NCBI RefSeq assembly: GCF_027942865.1 | Contig: NC_134509.1 | Span: 25,044,697-25,108,696 of the forward strand | Source of the DNA: Odontesthes bonariensis | Taxonomy: Eukaryota > Chordata > Actinopteri > Atheriniformes > Atherinopsidae | DNA length: 64,000 bases | Direction: 5' to 3' | Shown here: positions 1 to 12,963 of the stretch, piece by piece | Numbering within the stretch: position 1 is the stretch's first letter | Layout: each line of letters opens with the position of its first letter | The notes under the pieces: model-generated | What the model was told of the DNA's origin: nothing | Seen by the model: only the letters and a program-made list of their open reading frames with translations | The model's database searches: none | Translations under genes and position numbers: made by a program

Positions 1-870
1 TCACGTTTGAAATAACAACACCCCTTGAAATGAGCACATCTAGAGTGTGCCCTCTGTTGTGGGTGGGCTCAGTCACATGCTGAGTTAGACCAAACATTTC
101 AAGGACAGCAGTGAGCTCTTTAGCTTCCTTGTTATGCGCTACGTCCACATGAACATTCAAGTCCCCTGTTATGACTAAACAGTCACAAGCAGTGCACACA
201 ATTGAAAGTAGTTCAGTAAAATCATGAATAAAACAATTCTGTGGTGGTTTATAAATGGTGATATAAAGTATGGAAGATTGTTTTATCTCCATTTTGAAAG
301 ACACATACTCAAATGATGAAAAAAACCCAAATGACAACTTGTGGGTGGGTATATTGTCCCTGAACATGGCACAAACACCCCCACCCCTCTGGTTTTCTCG
401 TGTTTCAGACACAAAATTGAAGTGAGGTGGACCAGACTCAATCAGGACTGCATTTGCTGTGTTTTTGTCGAGCCACGTCTCAGTTAAAAACATAAAATCA
501 AGATTGTGAGAGGAAATAAAACTATTAATTAAGAATGATTTGTTACTTAAAGATCTGACATTGAGTACTGCGTGTTTGAGATTAGTTATAGTTGAACTGG
601 ATGCTGTGTTCTTGCAAGGGATATGGATAAGATTTCTCTGGTTGGACAGTCTGATTGTCCCTCTCTTCACTCCATCCTTGGACCTCTGGTTGAGATGGTG
701 TTTACCAACACAGAGGCCCTTAGCGTCCTAGACAACAGCGTTGACGCTGTTGGAAATGACAGCTGTGGGCACCGGTGGTGGGGGCCAAGCTGGGGGGGCT
801 TTGGTCGATGGAGTAGGCTGGGGAGGGAGAGGGGACTTTCTCTGCAATGAAAGTTTTCACTCCAGTTTTA
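1..870 (-). mobile_element. L2/Rex1-like LINE fragment with AP-endonuclease domain, cut by the window edge
   Basis: Read on the minus strand, about 730 down to 1 translates without a stop into the apurinic endonuclease domain of a non-LTR retrotransposon. Landmarks in order are LNVRSLSNK near 550, FLTETWLDKN near 480, RGGGVC near 380, YITIYKPP near 250, ITGDLNVH near 160 and PTHNRGHTLDVLI near 40. A single in-frame TAG near 730 separates this from an upstream proline-rich frame that reaches about 850, so the copy is probably dead or was recently disabled. The reverse transcriptase would lie beyond position 1. The style matches teleost L2/Rex1/CR1-group LINEs. The exact family cannot be named from sequence alone. 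Confidence 0.8.
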
Positions 871-1319
871 ATTTTGCTTTCCTTTTATTCAACCATTCTA
901 GATACAATTAAGAGTTGGGTTTTTTTTTAGGGGTAAATAGGACATAGGAGGTGTAGAAAACAGCTTTCAAGAATGTCCTTAATTGAATATTACCTCAGTT
1001 TAAAGATGAACTAATTGTAAAGTCACTTTTTCGGACGAATTAATGAGAAGAAACTGCACTCGGTGCTTGGAAACGGCAGCTGTTTACTAAAATTTGACAT
1101 ATCAGACAGTTTAATGCATAAAAGTAATTGTAAATAGTGGTGTCAAACCCATTGTTATTAGTTCTTATCTAAGTACAGATAAATTTAGCTAAACTTTTTG
1201 GCTAAACTAAAAAGGTTATAGGGGAATACATTGCATTAAAGGAACCAATCTATATGCTTTTATAACCAACAGCTTCAAACCTCGTCGTCACGTCATGTAT
1301 CATAAGCTAGTATTCCGTG

Positions 1320-2710
1320 TGATAATAAAATCCCAAAAGGTTGGGCTGCTGCGTAAAATGTCAATAAAAACAGAATGGAATGATTTGCAAATCTCACAAA
1401 CTGATATTTTATAAATGATAAAACATGGAAAACATGTTGAAATGTTGAAAGTGAGACATTTTAGTGTTTCGTTAAAAATATTGGCTCATCTTGAATCTGT
1501 TGACAGCAAAAAATCTCAAACAGGGCTCTCAAGTCTCATGCATTGAGCGTGACCACACGTTGTAGTTCTCACGCTGAAAAAAAGGAGAGACATTTCTCTG
1601 ATAAGCCGCTATCTCTATGGAAACGGCAGCTCTGAGCAGAGCAGTTAATAATAACAACAACACTAATAATATCATTATTAATGAAAGCCTGCGACCCGTC
1701 CAATCGGGTAATAATAAGAGTAATAAGGATTGGGTGTAAAAAGAGCACCTTAGAAAGGCAGAGTCTCTCAGAAATAAAGATGGGCAGAGGTTCAGCCCCA
1801 AAAACTTTTTTTTGAATAATGTTCCTCAATGAGCAAAACTTGAAGATTTAGATTATTCCAACATCTACAATTCATAATACAACCAAATAGACTCACACGT
1901 TTCACTGATGGAGGCGAAGAAGGACAACTCAAGTGCAGACAATGAGGGAGAGACAGGAGACAAAAATGAAATGAAAACTATTTAATTAGAAACAAGGGCG
2001 CGGCAAAGCCAGATATAGTTACCAAAAGAACAAAAACTAAATCCAGGAACTGACAAAAACTATGAAGAACCGGAATGAACTGGGAAAACCGCAAGCAAGC
2101 AGTATTACCAGTGGACAATCTGCCAGAGGATCTGACAAATGATGAGAACTAACCGGGAGACTAAATACTGTGGGGAGAGTGATTAGTGAGAAGGTGCAGC
2201 TGAGGATAAATGAACGTAGGTGAAGGGAGTGGAGCTGGTGACTGGCAGGAGGGAACTGAGGAGAAAAGTGAGGAAATGGCAAAACTGAGACTAGACAGAA
2301 AAATACACAAAAAATTATGACAGAATCTGGAGACATCTCTGAGTGCAGGGGACACAGATGAGAATCAATACTCTGTGCTCCTGATCTTCAGGCCCTCAGG
2401 CAGCTCTGCATTAAAAACATACACGTTCCTGTCCTGGAAATCACTGCATGGGCTCAGGAACACTTCCAGAAATCACACAGTCTGTGAACACAGCTCACCG
2501 TGCCATCTACAGATGAAGGTTAAAGCCCTGTCATGCAGAGAAGAAGCCGTATGATCCAGAAACACAGTAAAATGTCTCACTTTACACATTTGATATGTTT
2601 TTCCTATTGTGAATAAAATATTAGATTATGAGATTTAATCATTGCATTCAGTTTTTATTTACTTTTTACACAGAGTCCTAATTATTTGGGAATTGGGGTT
2701 ATAGATACTC
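1320..2710 (+). mobile_element. Tc1/mariner-like remnant with about 115-bp inverted ends, interrupted by other repeats
   Basis: The stretch near 1,351-1,466 and the reverse complement of about 2,563-2,672 are clearly related. Both carry AATAAAAACnGAATGnAATGA, then a GATATTTTAT/AATATTTTAT block, and end in AAAGTGAGACATTTTA. Just inside the right arm, about 2,425-2,562 encodes a decayed piece resembling the DNA-binding region of Tc1-like transposases (ITAWAQEHFQK followed by shifted frames). The rest of the transposase is missing. The middle (about 1,500-2,380) is other material, including a purine-rich stretch at 1,916-2,350 that looks like a separate repeat. Boundaries are approximate and no target duplication was identified. 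Confidence 0.6.
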
Positions 2711-5700
2711 GTGTGAATCACGACGTCATTTGTTTTTGTCTTTGATCAAAATGGAAGATACATTAAAGCAACTAAAAAAAGACGTTTGTTGTCACATTAT
2801 ATATATAAACATACTGTTTCCTGGTATTCAGGAGTGATGATAAATATAAGGGCACCCTCTCTGGTATCAGTAAGTGATCTTAAGGATATAATTAACCTCC
2901 AATTAACCCACATATCTTCGTAAAGTAATCTTGTTTAAAAAATGTGGTGTCGGCATGGCAGTGTTGCTATTCAACCTCTTCACTTCATTTGAAGCCTTGA
3001 TCTCCACTTCATCTTTGATTCTCAAGTTAACGATTATTCAGATGGACGTATCAATAACATGTACTCATGTACTAACTAATGCATCAAACATCTTGAAGAC
3101 AGTATCGGGTCTAACAATAAGTTATCGTGGAGTTGAATATTGGATTAGTAAAATATGTGTAAGAAGTGACTTTCTGTCTTCATCCAGATACAAAATGAGA
3201 CTGAAAAAGGGTTAAAACGTTTCTGTAGTGATTAATCACATTTCATTCAGTCACGTTTGTGAGGTCTTCACCACATTTTGTGTTGTCTAAAATTTAAGAG
3301 TATGATTTTATTTTTATTTCTTGTAGTTAGGTTGTGAGATTAGCCCATAGTGGGTTTCTACCTCACCCACAATAGTGACTTATCTTAATTTTCCCTGTGT
3401 GGTTTTATGAATGTGCGACTAAATTAAACAAATTCATCATCATTTCCTGTTCAGTGGTGAACATGCATTGCTCAGAGGGTAAACCAAGGAAAATAGTTGT
3501 AAGGTTCAAATTTGGACCAATCTGGATCAAGCATCGGTACTCCACCTTCCACCAGCTCTCCACACCCACTTCATTTTACAGCTGAAACATGATCAGCAGG
3601 CATGCAGAGCAGGAAAGACACAACTTATCTGCTAACAAGAGCAGGAACAAAAAGTCTCTTCATACCTGCTCTTTGCATTTGTTCAGATCTAATCAGTATT
3701 TAACTCACATGCACGTGGAAGCTGACATTATCTGTCAGCAACTAGATTGTTGAGTGTCACAGGGACAAGAATAACAAGGAAGTGTGCCTGCCTTTGTGTG
3801 GAGCCATTATCTGTAGCAATGTTTAAGCAGTAAAATATTTGTTGACTTTAATTCTTAACCGAGTTAAAGACTGATTTCCAAAAGATTTGAGTTTTAAAAT
3901 GGGACTGTGAAAGCTGAGGTAAAATCTGCAGCTTGTGGATTTTGAAGTGTGTTTATGATCACTTTAATGTCCTCTCATTGTCATGGTATGTCATTTAATT
4001 CATTGTTCAGTCTTTCTGCGAAATGCTACTGCCTGCAACATGTTCTTTCCATTAATTGTGTCCTTTGCCTCAAACACACATTCGCTCATTATGCACAAAA
4101 GGTTCCAGCATTTATTTGCAAGACTTTATAAAAAAGGCATCAGGCTTTTCCATTAAGGGCTTTGATTTGCATTTCTAGCTAAGCTACAAACAGTTCTTTC
4201 TGAAAGTTTCCTTGGTCTCCCAGAGCTCAACTTCACCTTATTCCTCTGACCTGACATTTTAATTATATGAGATATGCAGAAACGACTTCTTGAAAACATT
4301 CTGCTTCTCACAGCCTTGTGGGAATCAGTTTTTTCTATTTTTGGAGTCCCAACCCAGTCTGAAGTTCATGATGATCTCAGGGCTGCTAAATAACCAGGCT
4401 TGAGGTTGCAGAGTGTTTTTAAAGGTGTTGAAATTTTAGCCACTTTTTCCTTTCTTAACAAGTCCGTAAACTAGACAAAGCCCTAATCAGCTGATTGTCA
4501 GTGTAATATTGGTACTAAAATCACTTAGAGATGCTTACATACGTTTTCATAATTTATGATATTTTAATCATGCCTATTGGATTTCTTTACCAAAGGGTTG
4601 CATGTTGCTCTACACGATCGACAAAAAAATGCACTTGTTCCTTTCTTCTGATTAGCAAAATGAATGCCAAAAAGTAACTAAATTAATCTGTCAGGAAAAG
4701 AAAGTGTGGTACACCAGCAGCTTTTGCTCCCAAATACCTGAACAGCTTACTCGGGTGTGGCTTGGTGATTCAGCTGCTGAAAAAACATGCTGATCTACAT
4801 ACGAAGCAGTTTCTGCAGTGATTATATCAATTACCACTAGATGGTGCACTTTAGCTGTAAATCTCGATTGCGTGGTCCACAAATTTCTTTTTAGAGAAGG
4901 GTGTGACCATGTGACAGTCTGTTATATTCGTACATCTGCCGCTTATAAAGTATCTACAAGAATTTAGCAGTTCTTGTTGTCTGTATCTTTAAAACCATCT
5001 TTCTGTAACATACGAAGGGCCGGAATAAACCCAGATTCCACAGCAGGTGTGATAATTAGTTTTTCTTACCATGAACTGAGGAAAGAGTATTAGTCCAGAA
5101 GGCATGAGGCCCTTAAAGATAAAAACAGCTCTATTGTAATGTGTTTTGGTCAACTGCACTATTGGAACAGACTAAGATAGGCTGACAGCCTTTTGTTTGC
5201 GCAGATATAAACGAGTCAATATGCACAGCCGGTAATTCACTGAGGGTGAATGTTTAACTTTGTCTGTGGAAGCTGGCCCTACAGGGAACTTCCACACAAA
5301 TACTTGTAAAAAGCAGGATCATACTCTCACACTACTTGGGTGTAATCGCTGCACATTTTAGTGTGCGAGTTGAGTCAATGGTTGAATCCATGTTACACAC
5401 AGGGATGTTACAGCACAGTGCAGAGTGAATAGTTGCTCAACAGAGTGAATAGTTGAGCTGGATGTGATAATGTCCGTGGAGGGGTGTGGCATATTTACAG
5501 GGGGCTCTCAGGACCGTGTTGCTCCACATCTGTGAGTCAGAGTTTCTCTGCACAGAGCTGCTCTCTCTTCTGCTTGTGCATTCATATATCTGCCCCTGGG
5601 CAGGGAAGGGAGCATATAAAAAAACGGTTAAACTTTTCACCCAGGGTGGATATGGATCTCCACCAAAAGTCATATAACTTTGAAACTGATTGACAGAATA

Positions 5701-8700
5701 CTTACAAAGGCAAACTCTTCTTTCCAGGCCCAGAAAAAAAATACACAGGGGTCAGAGGTGAGTCCAGGTTAACTGCTGTGCCAGTTTTTACAGAATGTGG
5801 TGCAACACGGCTGCGAAGTTTACTGCACAAATTCAGTGCAGTTTGTATTTCCTATAACCAGTTCAGAAAAAAAGAAAAAAAAAAGCTCCAGCAGCAGCCA
5901 GGTCTCATCAGAAAGTGTGTCATAGGTACAATGATCCGCTTTTCCAAAATGTAATTGTTTTAGGGTCTTTGATAACAATTTTTGAAATGGTAACATATTC
6001 ATAGGCTGTTTTCCTTCGGGCAGGATTCACGCTGCCAGACTGGAATCGTGGCAGGAATACACATGTTATAAGCCGGCAGATTTGTATCTGTTTAACGATG
6101 TATTTGTGACATTTCTTGACCTCACCATGCACATTATTTCTAACCCTAACTATGTACTTTGAACTCCAATCACTAACTTTTCATGGGTGAGAATGCAGTA
6201 GAGTTTAAAGGAACTGTAAGTGGTAGAAAAGTAGAAAAGTGCAATGACTGGAAACATGATTACTGTTCTGACAAATGTAAACTTAAGATGGATCTGTGTA
6301 AGGGATAAAGCAAGGAAAACCAAATAATTGTATAGCGAGTGTGAGGGTATGTTGTCATGTTGTATGCCAGGATGTTACCTCCTTCTTGTGAGGGGGGCTC
6401 TCCCATTACTCCCATCTAAGACCATTGCTGTCAAATCTAATTGAGATGGAGAAAGTGGACCTTATCGTGTGTAGTTGAATCGCACCACTGAATTCCAGAT
6501 CTGCTAATTAACAAGACCGGCATGGTTCCAAAGTCTGTCCCCTGTTTTTGGTTAATTTATCAAAGTAACCAAATTATCCAATTACCAAATTATCCATCCA
6601 TAATTCAAAGCTGGAACCCTCTTACTGTGAGGTGACGGTGCTAAACACCACCCCACCGTGCAGCCCTAACCAAATCATAATTCTTCCAAATAGATTTAGT
6701 GACGGGTTTATTACATGAAGTCAAATGTTGTGGATTTCACGAGTCACTATAAACTAATTATGATATAACTAAATAACTAAATCTATTGAAACTAATTGAT
6801 TTCGTTGCAGTGGACAGATATGTTTAACGTGGTTAAAGACTGTCTGATCATGACTTTAGAGGCTGATCCTACAGTTTGAACGGAGAAATCGTGAAAGTTC
6901 GAATTCCGGGTCTGACTATTTCAGAGCAAGTGAGAATACAATGTGGCGTCCAAACAATGTCAACTTCTCATTCTCTATATTGTGAAACTGTCATTTTTAG
7001 AGCTATAGGCCAACATTTATGTACTTTCCTTAGAACTAAATGTAAACATCACAGCAGCTCCATGATCATCAAAAGGCTATTGTCATTTTCCACGTTACAT
7101 TAGCTTGTTAGCATCTTTCACTAGTTAGTAAAACTTATTTGGAACTGTCGAGGGAGACAAGAACGTTATTAGTTCTGAACCCACAGATGCATTTTGTTGT
7201 TTACACGTTGCGGTTAGGTGCAGTGATGTGCCACTTTGACATCTCTTGACATGATGTGCCAGGATCTGTAAGGGGGAAAATGAAAACATTACCAAAGACA
7301 TCCTGGACGCACTCCTCTGAGCTGGAATCCAGACTGTCAAGAACTCAAGACAATAGATGAGATTCAAGCATGAGTGGTGACACATACACTAGTCACGGTT
7401 GCTATGCTGCAAACAAACACAGGATTATTTTGATGTGTCCACGGGAACTGTTTATACACCATGTAACGGCTCAGGTTGCATTTGTTATGTGTAAAAACAC
7501 AACTAACATCATTTTTCAAGGTGTAATAAGCCTGGCACATTTACTGCTTGAAGTGAAAAATGTCAATGTTGTGCTGCTCTGATTTATGGACTTTCTAATT
7601 AATAACTCTGCTGCAGTTTCGATCAGTTAACATGCCAATATTTTGCAGAAAATTTTCATCTCTTAGTTTGGCCTGTTGATAAGAAGGAAATTAACTTTAT
7701 TTCTGGATATTTTATCAACAGAAACCAAGGTTGTTGAGTTTGGCCTCACACCTGTCCTTGACCGGATTTAAAGATGCTGTTCACCCAAGGTTTAAATAAA
7801 ACATGAAGGGATTAATTGAAGAAACAGAACAGCGACTTCCCCTCATGCCACTGCCCTTCTCCTCCTCTCTTTGTTTTTACATTGAATAGAAGCCACAGTT
7901 TTATTCTTCACAGCTGAGAAAAGGAAATTCAGAACTGGGTTTTCATTGTCAGAGATAATCTTCCTGTTAGAGTTGAGTCTGCTTCACGGTAACACCCTGC
8001 TACAACAATCAATCATTAGTCACACTTGATTTAACTCACATTTATGATGCCAAAAAGTTTAATCACCGTCTTAAAGGTTCCTTTTGATATCTGCGGTGTT
8101 CCATGATAATTACACTCCTGTGCACTGTAATCATGGCTAAATTACAGCATGAAAGATAGGTATAACAAAAGTTATTTGTTTGTGACCACCGGCAGCTACA
8201 AACGTTCTGAGCACTTCCTGTATCATTTGTACAGATTGCAATGAACATCTTTATCTGAAAACTCACAAACCAAAGTCCCTCAAGCAGGAATTTTATCTTC
8301 ATTAAGACTTCAGAGGATTAGAAGTTGGGAGTTGGTGGAGTATTTCTGAGTCATACAGTTAACCCCTTGTTATGAATATATATATAAAATAAAATTCCAC
8401 AAATGTGAAGGCACCTTCATTTTTTTTTATTATAAAGGTCAAAGAAAAGCTTTTAAAGACGTATAGAATTTATTGAGCTGCGGCTACTGAGTAACACGTG
8501 TCTGAAAGGTTTACTGGATCTTTGCATCCTCAGTTTGTTTTAAGTAAATATTCAATATTATAGACGTCTATCCTGCCGAGGGAGATGAAAAGATCTTAAT
8601 CTGGGTGTGAAGCAGATGCAGTGATTACACGTCTCATTCACTGACAACATAATTCCACTTAAACTGAAAAGGGCTGCATTGATATGTGATGCAGAGCAGA

Positions 8701-11700
8701 TTAGAGAGGAGAGTACTGTGTGAGTTTTCTGAGTCATTCGGCGAAAACGCCCATCTCCACTGACCAGCCCAAGCAGACATGAGCTCATCTGCTTTACTTT
8801 AGCACTCAGCTACTGTCAGTCATCTGTCTCCACCTGGTCTTCTCATACCTGTCTGCCTCTCAGTGTCTGTGCCAACGTTGATCTGCTCTGACTCAGTTAC
8901 AGTGGAGTGAAAGAAAGTCTGAAATGTGAGAAATTTGTTTACACAGAATGTAGCGATCCCAGAATAAAAAAACTCTTCTGTACTGGACCCCACAGATCAC
9001 TTCAACCACACACTCTCTGCCCACTCCTTCACCCACGAGACAAAAAACCCCACCCTTTTTTCCCTTTTACCTCTAAGATCCTAGTGGGAGTTTTTAATCT
9101 CACTGAGGATCTTTAAGGAGTCATTGTTTTTATAAATGAGTTCTGACAGGCCAACTGAGATTATACATATCGAGGGTGATTAAGGGCTAAACAAATGAGC
9201 TTGTACTTCTCTCCAGTCAAGTCAAGACTGACCTGGGACTCTCAAACTGAACCCTGAAGTCTTTAACTCTAAATACTTTCAAATGGCTTCAACTCCTCAA
9301 ACTACCAATGATTTCACCTTTTTAAAAAAGTACGCTTTGACTAATGAAAATTGAAAAAGTTATATATACAGGGGGTTTGCAGGCCACTTAAAGGAATAGT
9401 TTGATTTTGAAGAGCATGTGCAGTCTGGCTCAAAATTATTAGCACATGTGTTTTAAGTGCAAAATTTAGAAAATCCTATAAACTAAAATAAGCTACAGAT
9501 AAAGTGACATTTGCATCTGATTGCAATCTAAATAAAATGTGCAGTTTCCAATATCCAGAATTTCCAGTGTTTTGATTAAAAAATATATTATGGTTTTGCT
9601 GCATAAAAAGAGTTGAACTCTGTTCAGTTTTTTACAGCAATGAAGAGAAGAGAGCTGCCTGAGAGCATCGCAAATGCTATCATCATTAAACACTATTCCA
9701 ACTGTTTCACAGACACACTTCCACCACATGGTGTTAAGAGGAAAGTCTGTGGAGGTTGGTGCAGATTGTGGCAAAAACATCAAAAGTCTAAGTGGACACA
9801 ACTACTGACTGAAAGGTTCAAAAAGGTAAAACTATGTTTCAAAATCAGCGACAATCTCTTCGGAGACTTTACCGAAACGAGGGAACAAAATGCATTTGCA
9901 TCATTTTGTTGCTGTTAAAAATGTGAAGGTCTTTGTCTGAGGAATATTCTTTCTTTATATGAAAGAGTCGTACGATAGATGGGTAAACAGGGATGATGTT
10001 GATGCAGGTGTTAAACAAAGGTGTTGAGAAATCATTTATGAGGAGATCAATTTTATCAATGGTGTTTTGTTCCGACTAACAAGTAAAAATGTTATTTCTT
10101 TGTCTTCAATGGTTTTATCTGGATGGTTTAATAGGGTGTTTTTTGGCTTTAATATCTTAGGATATTGTAACATTTACTCTTCCAACAAACTTGCAGTGGT
10201 TGCTTTCATATAGAAACTTCGGTGAGAAGAAAATCACAGCTTGGTTCATATATACTATGAGCCTCAGCCAGTCATCTTTTCCCAGCTGAATGACTGAGGT
10301 TGCTGCAGATGTGACCGTCAGCTTCACAATGTTGACAAAAGGTTTGAAGATGTGATGCTTTGGGGGTTCCCCCTCACCTTTCATGTGTTGTGTAGCCTTT
10401 TGTGTATGATTTATGTTTGTGGGATCACAATTTATTTTCTGAAACTTTGCTCTTGGGGTGCCTGAAATGCCTCTTTAATTAAAGTTTTCATTACTCTCAC
10501 AAGAAGCACTTTCCGTATAATTATATGCACTTTAACACCACGATATGAAGCATAAAATCATTGCATACAAAGAGGTTGGAGGTATTTTATTTTTTATGAT
10601 TTTAAATTGATTTGAGATTGCTTGGATATGCCTCTCAGCTAGCAGGAGAATGGAAGGTTTGGCAATTCCAAAAAGAATTACAGTCTCTGAAAATATTGAT
10701 TGAAAGAGTGATACCGGAATATATGTGCAATGTTGTGCAAGTCTCTTACCTCTTCTGTTGTCTCCTTTTCCAGGGTGTTCAGGCTAAAAGACCTGAACAT
10801 TAGAAGGTTCTGGAGGAAGACACCATGTTTTAATTGAAAGAGGGGGATAACAAGTATTGGAGTGTTGAACTGAGACACTGGATTTAAGTGGACTGGGTGA
10901 AATGGTTTTCAATAATGTCCTATTTGTATAAAATATATCACCCTGTCATGTGGTTTGAGCTTGGGGAGGAGGAAGTGATGGTCTTTAAAAGGAACAGGGG
11001 TCTGTGAGCATTTTGTGAGGATATTTGTTCATTATGGGTGAATAAACATCTCTGCCTCAAGCCTCCTGTTTAAACCAGCCAATACGGGCTTCCCTAACAG
11101 CCTCTTTTGTAATTTTTGCTTTTTATTTTTTCCTCACTTAACAATATCCCCATGAAATATGTTTTAATAATAATAGCATAGCAGCTAGCATCATGCACGA
11201 CATCCAAAGAGCATCTGATCTAGCTGTTAGCCAAATGGCTAGTTTGCTACGCATCAAAGAAATAATAAAATTCTTTCTTGGAGGCAGCTTTTAATCAATC
11301 GTAGGAAAATGGGGTAGCATAAAATTAGCTCTTTATTTACCATGCACAGCACAGTTCCCTCCTGACATGCACAGTCAGTGTTTAACGCAAGAGATGATAC
11401 TAGCTTAGTTAGTCATGTGACACTCACCTTGCAGGCCTTACCAGCCTTAGAGTTTCATTTTTAAAGAACCAACTTGAAATCTGTTTTCATTTCCTCATCG
11501 AACAGACAACAACGAAAGCATCAACACATATTCAGAGATTTTCCCTTTTGAAGTGCACACCTGAAAGCTGCGTCCAAACTGCAGTACAGCCATCCAAGGA
11601 TCGGTCGTGCAGTTTATGATAAATAAAGGAACAGTAAAGCTAATAAAGGTTGGTCAAAGATACTTGGGGACAGGTATATGCAAGTTAGGTGGATTAGGCA

Positions 11701-12840
11701 ATGCATGTAAGTGTGGAGTATGGAGCGACCAAACTTTGCTCACATTATGAAAAGAATGATCACAGACACTCTCCCCATGGATGTGAAGTGACCTACATGT
11801 GCCTGATTCAAACTCAAACACCCCCGCCTGACACCAGATGTTTCTCTGCAACAGCAAAGAAACTGGCCAGAGTCCAACACCAAGATAATGACGGCACACA
11901 CACGCACAGAAACAGTATCACTTTAGGAGCTGTGTCTCGACTGAGGACACAAGCCAAAATCAACTAAATGAACAGTGCGCACACATACACACAATTATCC
12001 TAGACGGAGTGGCAAGAGGGAAGTTGTGTGTCAGATGGTGAACAATAGGGAATTGTAAAATTCCCTTGGCCCCATGCAAAAACAATGTTGGTGTTTGGAT
12101 CAAGGCTGCGTCGCTTTCATGCAGCAGGCAATCAGTCAAAAGTTCATCAGTTTCCTGCTGGTTTTACCAGGCAGACTACAATCACTCCAGATAAGACTAT
12201 CGTTAAGAAAATAAGGTGGTCTACTACACTTACTTATCGCTCTTTTGCTCCAAAAGAATAGCTGACAAAAACCTTTAACTGCTCAAAGTATCCGAATGCA
12301 AACACTTATTTTGCTTTGAATAATTTTTTCTGCAACAAGATTTGTCAAAACAGCATTTCTGGACAAAAAATTGTGAGATTTAATGGTTGGTTTAATTTGA
12401 CCGAGCCGTCGTTGGATTTCATCACCGTGCATCTTTTCTACCAAATGAACTGACAAACGATATTCTTTGCAAAGTACTTAGTGTGAATATTGACTAACGG
12501 TGGGACTCTAGAACAATAAATCAACACCTCCTCTATTTACACTGGGATGCCAAATGACTGGTGTGATCACTGCAATACCTGCAGGTATTTACAAAAGCAC
12601 ACAACAGTCATGCATGCAGAGGGGCACGATTGTATTTACACGTAATCTCAGTGATCCAGACTGAAAGCACCCTCTCAAAAACACACATTCCACAACACTA
12701 TCCTCACAGGAGTGGAAAGAAACCAAACCCTGGTCCTAAAAAGAAAACAAATGGTGGTTCTGCCAAGCCCATGGCTGAGCTGCGGAGGAAAACTCCCTCC
12801 TTTCTTCTCCACCCTCCTCCTCATAGTCAGGCCCGCCCCA
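2711..12840. other. Intergenic stretch without a supportable gene
   Basis: Open frames here are short (mostly under 100 codons), lack recognisable domains, and are not flanked by convincing splice sites. The sequence is AT-rich and unique-looking. A small tandem duplication of CAGAGTGAATAGTTG occurs at 5,421 and 5,441. About 9,421-9,900 begins with GGCTCAAAATTATTAGCAC, which resembles the ends of fish Tc1-like elements, but no transposase could be confirmed. I see nothing else that can be named. Confidence 0.5.
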
Positions 12841-12850
12841 GATCCTGCAC

Positions 12851-12963
12851 TATATCAACAGCCTGCCTCCCTCTATCAAACTCCACAGTCCTGCCACGGT
12901 CCACAGCTGTGTAACTGTCCTTTTTCCTCGTGTTCTCTCTTGACCAGCAGATAGTCAGCCATC
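12851..12963 (+). promoter_or_regulatory. Probable core promoter and 5' UTR of the keratin gene
   Basis: A TATA-like TATATC lies at 12,851-12,856, about 110 bases before the keratin ATG. That predicts a start of transcription near 12,880 and an 80-base leader. A GC-rich CCCGCCCC lies just upstream at about 12,832, a possible Sp1/KLF site. This is inferred from position and motif only. Confidence 0.4.

Noticed and set aside
9493-9918. Two overlapping frames of about 100 codons on opposite strands
   Set aside because: Neither resembles a known protein. The left border looks like a Tc1-like end, but no transposase motif could be confirmed.
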